This document shows positions 50,017 to 58,980 of a stretch of 64,000 nucleotides of DNA, in pieces (the stretch's first letter is position 1; each line of letters starts with the position of its first letter). The DNA comes from Lachnospiraceae bacterium. Its GTDB lineage: Bacteria; Bacillota; Clostridia; Lachnospirales; Lachnospiraceae. The notes beneath the pieces were generated by a model. It made no database searches. It was given only the letters and a program-made list of their open reading frames with translations, and had not been told where the DNA came from. The stretch lies in NCBI GenBank assembly GCA_017521605.1, contig JAFXCD010000005.1, forward strand, positions 1-64,000, written 5' to 3'. The translations under genes were made by a program, and so were the position numbers.

Positions 50017-50045
50017 TTGACAAATCCTGGAAGCAATGTTATGTT
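50017..50045 (+). promoter_or_regulatory. Promoter driving the Mn riboswitch transcript
   Basis: TTGACA (50017-50022), 17-bp spacer, TATGTT (50040-50045), ending 17 bp before the aptamer. Confidence 0.65.
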
Positions 50046-50062
50046 AATAAAAATAAAATTCC

Positions 50063-50146
50063 CATGAGGGAGTAGCAAGCGTGAAAACGTAGCAAGTCAA
50101 CATACTGACCTTTTGGTCTGGCTTGTTTTAAATTGCGAGACTCATG
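50063..50146 (+). promoter_or_regulatory. yybP-ykoY type manganese riboswitch aptamer
   Basis: P1 is closed by CATGAG (50063-50068) and CTCATG (50141-50146). Next to it are the conserved GGGAGTAGC (50068-50076) and TTGCGAGAC (50133-50141). Inside, GCAAGTCAACATAC pairs with TGGCTTGTT to give the hairpin that presents the second metal-binding loop. These blocks agree with the yybP-ykoY consensus, a sensor of Mn2+. The 3' strand of P1 can instead pair with 50161-50172 (AGACTCATG with CATGAAGTCT), giving a switch. Confidence 0.85.
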
Positions 50147-50195
50147 TATAGCTGAAACTATGCATGAAGTCTGTACATATGAAATGTGAGGTTAG

Positions 50196-50239
50196 GACTC
50201 AGGTATAGTTTAAAAGCTATACCTGGGTCTTTTGTTTTT
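50196..50239 (+). terminator. Riboswitch-controlled terminator
   Basis: A 13-bp stem (GACTCAGGTATAG, 50196-50208, with 50217-50229; one G-U pair), 8-nt loop, then TTTTGTTTTT. From here to the next ATG at 50386, small hairpins are possible (TATGGC/GCCATA near 50275) but there is no gene. Confidence 0.85.
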
Positions 50240-50385
50240 GATTCGGAGCCATGCAGACTGATTGTATCAATCTATATGGCAAGAAGCCATACATGAGTAA
50301 AAGGAAAGCCTCGAAAAGGCGATTTTACGAATGTGGCTTCAAATCAAACAGTAGCTTTCAAAATACAAGTCAGGAGGAAAGAAAG

Positions 50386-51084
50386 ATGTTTGTTACTTTG
50401 AAAAATGTAACCAAGAAGTATGGTGAGGGAGAGAGCCTGGTGTATGCTTTAGACCATGCAAGTCTGGAAATTGAGAAAGGAGAGATTTGTGTGATTTTAG
50501 GTCCTTCTGGTTCCGGTAAGTCCACCATGTTAAATATGCTGGGAGGACTTGACCATTTGGATGAGGGAGAAATTATCGTGGGTGATAGAAACATTTCCGG
50601 ATATCGTAGTAAGAAACTTACAGAATACCGTAAAGAAGATGTGGGATTTGTTTTTCAGTTCTACAATCTGATACCGGATTTGACCGTGGAAGAGAATATT
50701 CAGGTGGTATCCGATATTTCAGAGAATCCATTGGATATCAAAGAGGTATTGGAAGCCATGGGTATGGAAAAGTATCGATACCGGTTTCCAAGAGAGCTTT
50801 CCGGTGGTCAGCAACAGCGTGTAGCCATTGCCAGAGCCCTTATTAAGAATCCCAAGTTACTTCTGTGTGATGAGTTGACAGGAGCCTTAGATACCAAATC
50901 TTCCAAAAGCGTCTTGGAGTTCATAGAAAAAATAAATCAGCTTTATCAAACAACTACCGTAATTATTACTCACAATGAAGCTATTGCACAGATGGCAGAC
51001 AGGGTGATTTATATCAAAGACGGTAAAGTACAGGAAAACAGAATAAATGAGCAGAAGAAATCTGCTACAGAACTGGAACTGTAA
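50386..51084 (+). CDS. ABC transporter ATP-binding protein (MacB/LolD type)
   Basis: A 232-residue ATPase. Walker A GPSGSGKS (39-46), Q-loop VFQFYNLIP (~89-97), signature LSGGQQQR (138-145), Walker B LLLCDE (158-163), and the H-loop in TVIITHNEAI. The sequence belongs to the group that partners FtsX-like permeases. The start is ATG 50386, with CAGGAGG upstream; upstream in-frame codons back to 50251 lie in the riboswitch leader. The permease follows 12 bp later. Placement behind an Mn riboswitch suggests induction by manganese. Confidence 0.93.
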   Translation: MFVTLKNVTKKYGEGESLVYALDHASLEIEKGEICVILGPSGSGKSTMLNMLGGLDHLDEGEIIVGDRNISGYRSKKLTEYRKEDVGFVFQFYNLIPDLTVEENIQVVSDISENPLDIKEVLEAMGMEKYRYRFPRELSGGQQQRVAIARALIKNPKLLLCDELTGALDTKSSKSVLEFIEKINQLYQTTTVIITHNEAIAQMADRVIYIKDGKVQENRINEQKKSATELEL

Positions 51085-51096
51085 GGGGGAATGATT

Positions 51097-53319
51097 ATGA
51101 AGCTGAACAAGAGATATTCAAGAAGCATTAAAAGCAATCTGTCATTCTATATTTCAACAACCATATTGACGATAATGACCTTGGTGCTGTTCTTCATCAT
51201 GAATATTGGAGGAGAAGCTATTTGGGAATTTGGTGATCGTTTTTTTGCCACACAAAATTTAGAGGATGCTAATTTTACAACATATCTGCCTATTTCAGAA
51301 GCAGATCAAACAGAACTGGAGCAGGAGTTTTGTGTACATCTGGAGCCGCAATATTACAATAATATAGAAACCAATGGCGTGACTGCCAGAGTGTTTCGTA
51401 AAACTCATGAAATCAATCTTTACAGTATAACCGAGGGAAGAGATATCGTAAAGAATGATGAAGTGGTTCTTTCAGAAGGTTATGGGGTTTTTAATAAGAT
51501 ATCTTTGGGGGATTCCATAGCTATAGGGGAAAAAGAATATACAGTAACCGGCTTTTTTCAAAGACCGGATTATTTATATATGCTGCAAAATGAAGGGGAT
51601 GCCTATAAGAATGTAACCACCTTCTTTCTAGCCTATGTAACGGATGAAGAGTTTGAGGAGATTGGCAGTGATAATTGTCTTTATATGGTGAGGTATGAAG
51701 AGGATAATAGTAAAGAATTTCGTAAAGCAGTAAATGAAAAATACTATATGAGCAGCTATTTATCCGCCCGGGAAAACATGCGTATTGATATGGTAAAAAT
51801 GCAGGCAGAGATGATGGTTTATATGTCCTACATCATTCTGGCCATCATGCCTTTGGTAGTGGTGGTGTTGGTAAGTATTGTCATTAATCGAAAGGTTAAA
51901 GCGGAGCAGAAGCTGATAGGAACTTTGACTGCGTTAGGATACAGAAAGAGTAGGCTGATGATGCATTATGCCGGATTTTCCATGATTCCCGGGATACTGG
52001 GTGGAGGTTTGGCAGTGCTTTTCAGCAAGCTGTTCGCACAGAGCTTTGGTGAAATTTGTTTGTTGGATTATGAGCCTATGCGGATAGAATGTCATTTGAA
52101 TCCCTGGGGGGCCGTGTTGAGCATTGTGGTGCCCACCGGCATGTATGTACTGGCGGCTATGCATTCCGTAAATAAGCTGTTAAAAAGGGATACCGTACTA
52201 CTGTTAAATGGTAATGCGGAACAAGGAGAGAAAAGTTATAGAAATCTTTTAAGAAAGCAAAAAATGTCCTTCCGTATTAAATATGCGGTTCGTTCTCTAA
52301 TAGGCAATCCTGGCAGAAGTTTTGTGGTCTTTTTAGGGATTTTTCTGGGAAGCTTTATCGCATTATTGGGCTTTGGACTTTTGGATACCATGGAAAATAC
52401 CAAGATAAACATGGTGGATGAAATGGGAAGCTTCGAGTATCAGTATGTATTAAAGGAACGGATAGAAGGAAGAGAATATGGTGGTGAGCCTGTAATTATG
52501 TTTACCATGGAAGATGTATCCGGTGAGCAGTTTAGCATCATCGGAACAGAGGAGTCCAATCCCTATTTGGAACTTAGAGACGTAGAGGGTAACCGGGTTA
52601 ATGTAGAGGAAGGATACTATATCACCAGTGTTATGGCCATGCTTCAGGATGTACAGGTCGGAGATAAATTGATGGTTTGTAATCCACTGACATTGGTGGA
52701 AACAGAAATTACAGTGACTGGTATTCTGGATAATGATATGCAAAATGCATTATTCAGTAGCAGAGAACGTGTAGCGGATATTCTTGGCATAGAGGAATCT
52801 ATTAGCAATGTGGTTATGAGTGACGTGGCTCTTGAGATACCGGAAGAGAAGGTTATGGAGACAATCAAGAAAAGTGACGCCAAAGAGCAGTTTCAGAATA
52901 TGTCAAATCAGATGAATGTAATGATTTACTTTATCATCGGGATGGGAGCGGTAATCTGTGTGACGTCTATATATGTGGCGGTTAATATGTTGGTATCAGA
53001 AAATCGATCCAATATCTCCATGTTGAAGGTCTTAGGATATGATGATAAAAACATTAATCAGATTGTACTGCGAGTAAATCATATTCTGGTTCCCTTGGGC
53101 TTTTTAGTAAGTATCCCTTTGGTATTTACTTCCACAAACTTTTTCATGGTTTTCCTGGCGAAGTTTATTGGTGTTTTGCCTAAGGCTTATGTGGCACCAA
53201 AAAGCTTTTTGTATACAGCAGTATTAATTTGCAGCAGCTACTTTGGCTCTTTGTTTTTACTGAGACGTAAGGTGTCTAAGGTAGATATGGTAGAGAGCCT
53301 GAAAGGAAACAGAGAATAG
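51097..53319 (+). CDS. FtsX-like ABC transporter permease
   Basis: A 740-residue protein with a first helix (~20-42), an extracellular MacB-like domain (~43-230), three helices (~240-370), a further helix (~400-420), a second extracellular part (~425-600) and three C-terminal helices (~610-730). This is the duplicated FtsX layout of exporters and mechanotransmission systems. The start is ATG 51097, 7 bp after AGGGGGA; an ATG at 51091 is too close to it. It forms a transporter with the preceding ATPase. The substrate is unknown, but it is not a known Mn exporter family. Confidence 0.92.
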   Translation: MKLNKRYSRSIKSNLSFYISTTILTIMTLVLFFIMNIGGEAIWEFGDRFFATQNLEDANFTTYLPISEADQTELEQEFCVHLEPQYYNNIETNGVTARVFRKTHEINLYSITEGRDIVKNDEVVLSEGYGVFNKISLGDSIAIGEKEYTVTGFFQRPDYLYMLQNEGDAYKNVTTFFLAYVTDEEFEEIGSDNCLYMVRYEEDNSKEFRKAVNEKYYMSSYLSARENMRIDMVKMQAEMMVYMSYIILAIMPLVVVVLVSIVINRKVKAEQKLIGTLTALGYRKSRLMMHYAGFSMIPGILGGGLAVLFSKLFAQSFGEICLLDYEPMRIECHLNPWGAVLSIVVPTGMYVLAAMHSVNKLLKRDTVLLLNGNAEQGEKSYRNLLRKQKMSFRIKYAVRSLIGNPGRSFVVFLGIFLGSFIALLGFGLLDTMENTKINMVDEMGSFEYQYVLKERIEGREYGGEPVIMFTMEDVSGEQFSIIGTEESNPYLELRDVEGNRVNVEEGYYITSVMAMLQDVQVGDKLMVCNPLTLVETEITVTGILDNDMQNALFSSRERVADILGIEESISNVVMSDVALEIPEEKVMETIKKSDAKEQFQNMSNQMNVMIYFIIGMGAVICVTSIYVAVNMLVSENRSNISMLKVLGYDDKNINQIVLRVNHILVPLGFLVSIPLVFTSTNFFMVFLAKFIGVLPKAYVAPKSFLYTAVLICSSYFGSLFLLRRKVSKVDMVESLKGNRE

Positions 53320-53335
53320 ATATTAAAAACAGTGC

Positions 53336-53364
53336 TTGTGGAATTCTGCTGATTGAAATATAAT
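53336..53364 (+). promoter_or_regulatory. Promoter of azlCD
   Basis: TTGTGG (53336-53341), 17-bp spacer, TATAAT (53359-53364), about 55 bp before azlC. Confidence 0.65.
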
Positions 53365-53422
53365 GTGAGGTGTATTGTACTTACATTAAGCGTAAATGCA
53401 GAGTTGACGGCGGAGTTCAAGT

Positions 53423-54124
53423 ATGAGTAAACAAAGAAAAACAACAATTAAATTTGCTTTCAAGGCGTCCATACCCATTATGGCAGGATATGTTGTTCTG
53501 GGTATGGGCTTTGGAGTTTTAATGGATACTAAAGGATATGGCTGGTGGTGGTCTTTGCTTATGAGTCTGACAGTTTATGCAGGCTCTATGCAGTATGTGG
53601 CCATTGATTTGCTGGCAGGTGGGGCTACGTTGATTTCAGCAGCCCTAATGACATTGCTGGTAAATATACGACACATTTTTTATGGAATAACTATGTTGGA
53701 GGATTATAAAGATACAGGAGCGAAGAAACCCTATTTAATTTGTGCTCTGACGGATGAGACTTTTTCTTTGGTATGTTCGCCAAAGCTGCCGGAAGGGGTA
53801 GAACGAAAAGAATATTACTTTTGGGTATCCCTGTTTAATCATTTTTATTGGGTGGCAGGAAGTGTACTGGGTGGAGTGATAGGAACGGTATTTACTTTTA
53901 ATACAGCCGGTGTGGATTTCGCCATGACGGCCCTGTTTGTGGTGATTTTTGTGGAGCAGTGGGAGAGTACAAAGAAGCATATACCGGCACTTACGGGAGT
54001 GTTGTGTTCCTTGGTGATGCTACTGATTTTTGGACCTTCGGATTTCCTGATTCCGGCTATGATAGCCATTACGGTTGCTCTGCTCATAGAGCGTAAATGG
54101 TTGGAGGGAGGTGGCGAAGAATGA
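53423..54124 (+). CDS. azlC: AzlC family branched-chain amino acid exporter subunit
   Basis: A 233-residue membrane protein with about six to eight helices and the AzlC motifs IMAGYVVLGMGFGVLM, LTVYAGSMQYVAIDLL and LLVNIRHIFYGI. The AzlCD pair exports branched-chain amino acids and analogues. GGCGGAG is ahead of the ATG. Its stop overlaps the azlD start (ATGA). Confidence 0.93.
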   Translation: MSKQRKTTIKFAFKASIPIMAGYVVLGMGFGVLMDTKGYGWWWSLLMSLTVYAGSMQYVAIDLLAGGATLISAALMTLLVNIRHIFYGITMLEDYKDTGAKKPYLICALTDETFSLVCSPKLPEGVERKEYYFWVSLFNHFYWVAGSVLGGVIGTVFTFNTAGVDFAMTALFVVIFVEQWESTKKHIPALTGVLCSLVMLLIFGPSDFLIPAMIAITVALLIERKWLEGGGEE

Positions 54125-54444
54125 TGGACAATATGCATTCTTTCCTTTTGATAGCAGTCGTTGCGCTGGTAACGATGGGAATCCGCTTTCTTCCCTTTGT
54201 GATATTTAGGAAAAAGACGCCCAGGCTGGTGCTATATATGGGGAAGGTATTACCCTTTGCTATTATGGGTATGCTGGTAGTATATACCTTAAAGCATGTT
54301 TCTGTAGTGGAAGGAAATCATGGTATTCCGGAGCTGATAGGAGTACTTTTAGTCGCATTTTTACATAAATGGAAGCATAATACCTTATTATCCATCGTCG
54401 GCGGTACGATAATATATATGCTGCTGGTGCAGGTAGTGTTGTGA
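54121..54444 (+). CDS. azlD: AzlD family small subunit
   Basis: A 107-residue membrane protein with three or four helices (VALVTMGIRFLPFVIF, VLPFAIMGMLVVYTL), the small partner of AzlC. It starts at ATG 54121, overlapping azlC by 4 bp; upstream in-frame starts lie inside azlC and are less likely. Confidence 0.92.
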   Translation: MMDNMHSFLLIAVVALVTMGIRFLPFVIFRKKTPRLVLYMGKVLPFAIMGMLVVYTLKHVSVVEGNHGIPELIGVLLVAFLHKWKHNTLLSIVGGTIIYMLLVQVVL

Positions 54445-54484
54445 GATAGGAAGAGAAATGGTAAGATGTGCAGGAGTATTCTTA

Positions 54485-54513
54485 TTGAATCTGTACAAAC
54501 AATATATTATAAT
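54485..54513 (+). promoter_or_regulatory. Promoter of the YvcK/CofD-like gene
   Basis: TTGAAT (54485-54490), 17-bp spacer, TATAAT (54508-54513), ~30 bp before the ATG. Confidence 0.75.
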
Positions 54514-54543
54514 GTGATTACATGTAATTATTGGAGATGAGGA

Positions 54544-55506
54544 ATGAAACGTAAGGTTGTAGTGTTAGGTGGTGGTACGGGTTCGTCCACCTTACTTCGA
54601 GGATTAAAGGAATTTCCCTTAGATATAACAGCCATCGTATCCGTATGTGATGATGGCAGAAGTACAGGGGTACTCCGTGAAGAGTTCAGTATACCGGCTG
54701 TGGGAGATATTCGTCGGGTGTTGGTGGCATTATCAGAGACGGAACCTTTGGTAATGGAATTGTTTAACTATCGTTTTCATACCACCAGCGATTTGGATGG
54801 GCATACTGTAGGGAATCTGTTACTGACAGCTTCATCAGAGATTACAGGCAATCTTTCCGATGGAATAGAAGCTCTCAGCAAGGTGTTTAATTTAAAGGGA
54901 AAAGTAGTACCCCTGACAGAGGACAATGTGGTGCTAATGGGAGAAATGGCAGATGGTACCATCATAGAAGGGGAACATAATATTACAGAGAATACAAATG
55001 CAGTAAAGAGGGTTTTTTACAAAGAGGAGCCGGTACCAACCAGAGAGGCAATAAAGGCTTTGGAAGAAGCGGATTTGATTCTGCTAAGTATGGGAAGTCT
55101 GTTTACCAGCATTATTCCGAACCTGATTTGTGAGGAAATTGTGGAGGCTATCGATAGAAGTACAGGCAAAATCATGTACGTCTGCAATATGGTGACGCAG
55201 CCTGGTGAAACGGAAGGGTTTAAAGTATCAGACCACATTCGGTTGATAAATCAATATTTAGGGAATCGTAAAGTGGATGTGGTGCTGGCCAATGATGGAA
55301 AAATCGATGAGGAAATGGCTAAGCGTTATGAGTCTTTAGAGCAAAAGGACCCGGTAGAGTTGGATTGGGAAGAAACAGAGAAGCTGGTAGAGAGACTTAT
55401 CAGTGATGACTATGTGACGGTAAAGAATAATCTGCTCAGACATGATGTACTAAAGCTGGGCATGCATATTTTTGGATATTTGTTAGAAGAAAAACGAGAT
55501 TGGTAA
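54544..55506 (+). CDS. yvcK: YvcK/CofD-like protein (gluconeogenesis factor family)
   Basis: A 320-residue protein with the family N-terminus VVVLGGGTGSSTLLRGLKEF, then VSVCDDGRSTGVLREEF, GDIRRVLVAL and DGHTVGNLLL. YvcK binds UDP-sugars and is needed for normal cell wall growth and use of gluconeogenic carbon sources. In most Firmicutes it sits with rapZ and whiA; here neither is next to it. GGAGATGAGG precedes the ATG. The clostripain gene follows 24 bp later. Confidence 0.92.
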   Translation: MKRKVVVLGGGTGSSTLLRGLKEFPLDITAIVSVCDDGRSTGVLREEFSIPAVGDIRRVLVALSETEPLVMELFNYRFHTTSDLDGHTVGNLLLTASSEITGNLSDGIEALSKVFNLKGKVVPLTEDNVVLMGEMADGTIIEGEHNITENTNAVKRVFYKEEPVPTREAIKALEEADLILLSMGSLFTSIIPNLICEEIVEAIDRSTGKIMYVCNMVTQPGETEGFKVSDHIRLINQYLGNRKVDVVLANDGKIDEEMAKRYESLEQKDPVELDWEETEKLVERLISDDYVTVKNNLLRHDVLKLGMHIFGYLLEEKRDW

Positions 55507-55530
55507 CAAAGGATAAGGAGAGAAACGATT

Positions 55531-58047
55531 ATGGCAGGCAATAGACCACGATCAAGAGAAAAAAATGTAACAGGCGGCAGTAAAGGTGTAAAGAGACGCG
55601 GTAGCGGTTTGGGAAACGGCCCCGTAGGTGGTAGCAGTAGTTCTGCAGGAGGCAGTTCTGTGGGAGGTGGCTCGTTCCATTCAAGCAGCTCCATGTCAGG
55701 AGGGACTTACGGAAGTAGCGGTTCCGGACGTAGAGTGACTCGTGCCGGTGGAAAGAGTCCGTTAACTTTAATTATTATCATTGCAGTATTGTTACTGGGG
55801 GGTGGAGGAAGTCTGACCAGTTTATTGCCTCTTTTGTTAGGCGGTGGCGGTTCTTCCTATAGTGAACAGTCTGTAGTGGAAAATCTGGTAGGTAATACCA
55901 TTGGCAATAACAGCAACAGTAGTAGCACCAACACCGGCAATTCCTCCGGTACAGGAGATATATTATCTAGCTTCAGCTCTCTTTTAAATAGTGGCTCAAC
56001 AAGTAGTGGTTGGGAGTTGGGAGCAAATACCGGTAAGCTGAATACAACAGTAGATTCCGAGGCTCGTGACAAGCGAACACAGATAAAGGGAAAAGGGAAG
56101 GATGAAGTAACCATCATGGTTTACATGTGTGGTACGGATCTGGAGTCCCGTTCCGGTATGGGTACCTCTGATTTGCAGGAAATGTTGAATGCGGATTTGG
56201 GAAATAAAGTGAATCTGATTGTTTATACCGGTGGTTGTAAAGGCTGGAAAAACAATGTAGTTAGTAGTAGTGTAAATCAGATTTATCAGATAAAGAATGG
56301 GAAGATGCAGCTTCTGAAGGAAGAAAAAGCAGTTTCCATGACAGATCCCAATACCCTTACAGGCTTTATTAAGTGGTGTACCAAGAACTATCCCGCCAAC
56401 AGAAATCAGTTGATTTTCTGGGATCACGGCGGCGGTTCCATTAGTGGTTTCGGCTATGATGAAAAGTTTAAATCCAGCGGTTCCATGAATCTGGCTGAAA
56501 TTAATCAGGCATTGAAAAAGGCTGATGTGACCTTTGATTTTGTGGGATTTGATGCATGCCTTATGGCCACATTGGAGAATGCATTAATGCTCACTCCTTA
56601 TGCGGATTACATGATTGCCTCTGAGGAGACAGAGCCCGGTGTGGGCTGGTATTATACAGACTGGCTGACAGCATTGGGTAAGAATACGTCTATGTCTACC
56701 ATTGATATTGGTAAGAATATTGTAGATGATTTTGTGGATACCTGTGCCAGCAAATGCAGAGGTCAGAAGACTACCTTGTCTGTAGTAGATTTGGCAGAGC
56801 TGGAGGCAACGGTTCCGGAGGAGTTTAAGGCATTTTCTAAGTCTGCAAGTGAATTGATTCAGGACAAAAAATACCAGGCAGTATCCGATGCACGTTACAA
56901 TACCAGGGAGTTTGCTGCATCCAATGCTATTGACCAGGTGGATTTGGTACATTTGGCACAGAATATGGGTACAGAAGAAGGAGAGGATTTGGCAGAGGCT
57001 TTGCTGGGTGCAGTAAAGTATAATCGTACTTCCTCCAATATGACCAATGCCTATGGATTATCCATTTACTTCCCTTATAAGAAGGTTTCTACCGTGGATC
57101 AGGCAGTGGATACCTATGAAGCAATCGGCATGGACGAGGAATACATGCGTTGTATTCAGGAATTTGCCAGCTTAGAAGTAGGTGGTCAGACAGCTACCGG
57201 TGGTACTTCGTCTCCCATCCCTTCCCTGATGGGAACTTTGTTGGGTGGCGGTTCAAGTAGTGGCGGTAGTTCGGATATGATAGCAGAAATGCTGGGAGGA
57301 TTTTTGTCCGGACAGTTTGGTAATATTGCAGGTCTGGATAGAAGTAATACCGGCTTTGTGGAAGAAAGCGGTATGGACACAGAGGTTATGGCTGAGTATC
57401 TGGCAGAGAATTATTTTGATGCTTCTGCTCTTGTGTGGAGTAAAAATGACCAGGGTAAGAATGTTTTGGAGCTCAGCGAAAAGCAGTGGAGTCTGGTACA
57501 TAGTCTGGAGCTGAATATGTTTTATGATGATGGGGAAGGCTATGTGGATTTAGGCTATGATAATGTGTTTGAATTTGATGAAAAGGGTCGTTTAATTGGT
57601 GATACAGACCGTACCTGGCTTGCTATCAATGGTCAGCCCGTGGCTTACTATTATGAGGATACCGTAGATGATGGTGAGAATTATACCATTACAGGAAGAG
57701 TACCTGTGCTATTGAATGGTGAGAGAGCAAACCTGATTTTAGTATTTGACAATGAAAACCCTTATGGTTATATTGCCGGTGCCCGTACTGACTATGTGGA
57801 GGGCGAAACAGAAACAGTGGCAAAGGGAATGGAAGAGTTGCAGGTAGGAGATAAACTGGACTTTATCTGTGATTACTATTCTTATGCCGGAGAGTATCTC
57901 GATAGTTATTTCCTGGGCGAACAGATGAACGTGACAGCAGATATGCTTATCAGCAATGTGGATGTGGGAGAGGGCGATGTAAAGGTAACTTATCGCTTTA
58001 CCGATATCTATAACCAGCAGTATTGGACACCTGCCTTTACCCAGTAA
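55531..58047 (+). CDS. Membrane-anchored clostripain family (C11) cysteine peptidase
   Basis: An 838-residue protein. Residues 1-75 are Ser/Gly/Arg-rich and presumably cytoplasmic, one membrane helix lies at ~76-95, and a Ser/Asn/Gly-rich linker runs to ~185. The C11 domain follows (VTIMVYMCGTDLESRSGMG), with catalytic His299 (FWDHGGGS) and Cys343 (GFDACLMA), ending ~550. A Gly/Ser-rich segment (~555-600) leads to a C-terminal beta-rich domain (~620-838). Clostripains cut after Arg or Lys outside the cell. GGAGAG precedes the ATG. It lies 24 bp after yvcK. Confidence 0.92.
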   Translation: MAGNRPRSREKNVTGGSKGVKRRGSGLGNGPVGGSSSSAGGSSVGGGSFHSSSSMSGGTYGSSGSGRRVTRAGGKSPLTLIIIIAVLLLGGGGSLTSLLPLLLGGGGSSYSEQSVVENLVGNTIGNNSNSSSTNTGNSSGTGDILSSFSSLLNSGSTSSGWELGANTGKLNTTVDSEARDKRTQIKGKGKDEVTIMVYMCGTDLESRSGMGTSDLQEMLNADLGNKVNLIVYTGGCKGWKNNVVSSSVNQIYQIKNGKMQLLKEEKAVSMTDPNTLTGFIKWCTKNYPANRNQLIFWDHGGGSISGFGYDEKFKSSGSMNLAEINQALKKADVTFDFVGFDACLMATLENALMLTPYADYMIASEETEPGVGWYYTDWLTALGKNTSMSTIDIGKNIVDDFVDTCASKCRGQKTTLSVVDLAELEATVPEEFKAFSKSASELIQDKKYQAVSDARYNTREFAASNAIDQVDLVHLAQNMGTEEGEDLAEALLGAVKYNRTSSNMTNAYGLSIYFPYKKVSTVDQAVDTYEAIGMDEEYMRCIQEFASLEVGGQTATGGTSSPIPSLMGTLLGGGSSSGGSSDMIAEMLGGFLSGQFGNIAGLDRSNTGFVEESGMDTEVMAEYLAENYFDASALVWSKNDQGKNVLELSEKQWSLVHSLELNMFYDDGEGYVDLGYDNVFEFDEKGRLIGDTDRTWLAINGQPVAYYYEDTVDDGENYTITGRVPVLLNGERANLILVFDNENPYGYIAGARTDYVEGETETVAKGMEELQVGDKLDFICDYYSYAGEYLDSYFLGEQMNVTADMLISNVDVGEGDVKVTYRFTDIYNQQYWTPAFTQ

Positions 58048-58135
58048 CAGGTGGAGATACCGGGTAAAAACTGAGATTATTACTTTCTATGAAGGCAGTA
58101 ATGCGGGTGTGCTTGTATTATGCAGAGGTATATTT

Positions 58136-58978
58136 ATGAGAACAACAGAAGAAATGGTAGAATTAATTATAAAGGTAGCTAAGGAAGACCCGGATATCAG
58201 AGCAGTTCTGATGTCCGGGTCTCGGGCAAATAAGGATTGTCCTGTGGATCAGTATCAGGACTTTGATATTGTTTACTTTGTAAAGGATGTACAGCCCTAT
58301 TGGGATAATATGGCTTGGATAGAGGATAAATTCGACAAGCCTATACTGGTGCAAAAACCCGAAAGCATAGAACTGATACCGCCGGATGACGATGGGAATT
58401 ATATGTACCTAATGCTGTTTGCCGATGGGAACCGGATTGACTTACAGTTTACTTCTTCGCCCTATGTGGACGATGGCGAGCCGGCAGTGTTGCTTCTGGA
58501 TAAGGATGGTATGTTTCCGGATATTCAGGTGCAAGAGGATTTCTGGTATGTGCGTAAGCCCAGTCAAAAATACTTTGCAGATTGCTGCAACGAGTTTCAC
58601 TGGTGTCTGAACAATGTGGCAAAGGGAATTGCCAGGGATGAGCTTTCCTATGCTATGAAGCAGATGAATGAATATGTCCGGGATATGCTGGTGCTTATGC
58701 TACAGTGGTATGTGGGTGCCCATTATGACTTCAAGGTGTCTGCTGGTAAGGAAGGTAAGTATTTTAAGAAATATTTGCCTTTTGAGATTTATGAACGCTT
58801 CCGCAAGACCTACTCTGATGCGGACTATGAGCATATGTGGGCGGCTGCCTTTGAGATGCTGTATCTTTTTGGGGATGTGGCAAGAAGTGTGGCAGAGAAG
58901 TTGGGCTTTGCATATGCTGAAGAGGAAGAACAGGGCATTGAGCAGTATATGGAGATGGTGAGAAGTGGGGAGATATAA
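58136..58978 (+). CDS. ANT(6)-like aminoglycoside nucleotidyltransferase family protein
   Basis: A 280-residue protein with the nucleotidyltransferase signature (MSGSRAN, 26-32, then DQYQDFDIVYFV with metal ligands Asp42 and Asp44) and the AadE-type C-terminal helical domain. ANT(6) enzymes adenylylate streptomycin, but chromosomal relatives like this are divergent and need not confer resistance. The start is ATG 58136, with AGAGG upstream; a TTG 27 bp earlier is less likely. It sits between the clostripain and two lipoprotein genes, 2 bp before the first. Confidence 0.85.
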   Translation: MRTTEEMVELIIKVAKEDPDIRAVLMSGSRANKDCPVDQYQDFDIVYFVKDVQPYWDNMAWIEDKFDKPILVQKPESIELIPPDDDGNYMYLMLFADGNRIDLQFTSSPYVDDGEPAVLLLDKDGMFPDIQVQEDFWYVRKPSQKYFADCCNEFHWCLNNVAKGIARDELSYAMKQMNEYVRDMLVLMLQWYVGAHYDFKVSAGKEGKYFKKYLPFEIYERFRKTYSDADYEHMWAAAFEMLYLFGDVARSVAEKLGFAYAEEEEQGIEQYMEMVRSGEI

Positions 58979-58980
58979 GT

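Noticed and set aside
50251-50385. N-terminal extension of the ABC ATPase
   Set aside because: It has no ribosome site and no ABC homology; CAGGAGG directly precedes ATG 50386.
58136-58978. Acquired antibiotic-resistance island
   Set aside because: No transposase, integrase or composition change around the ANT(6)-like gene; it looks native.
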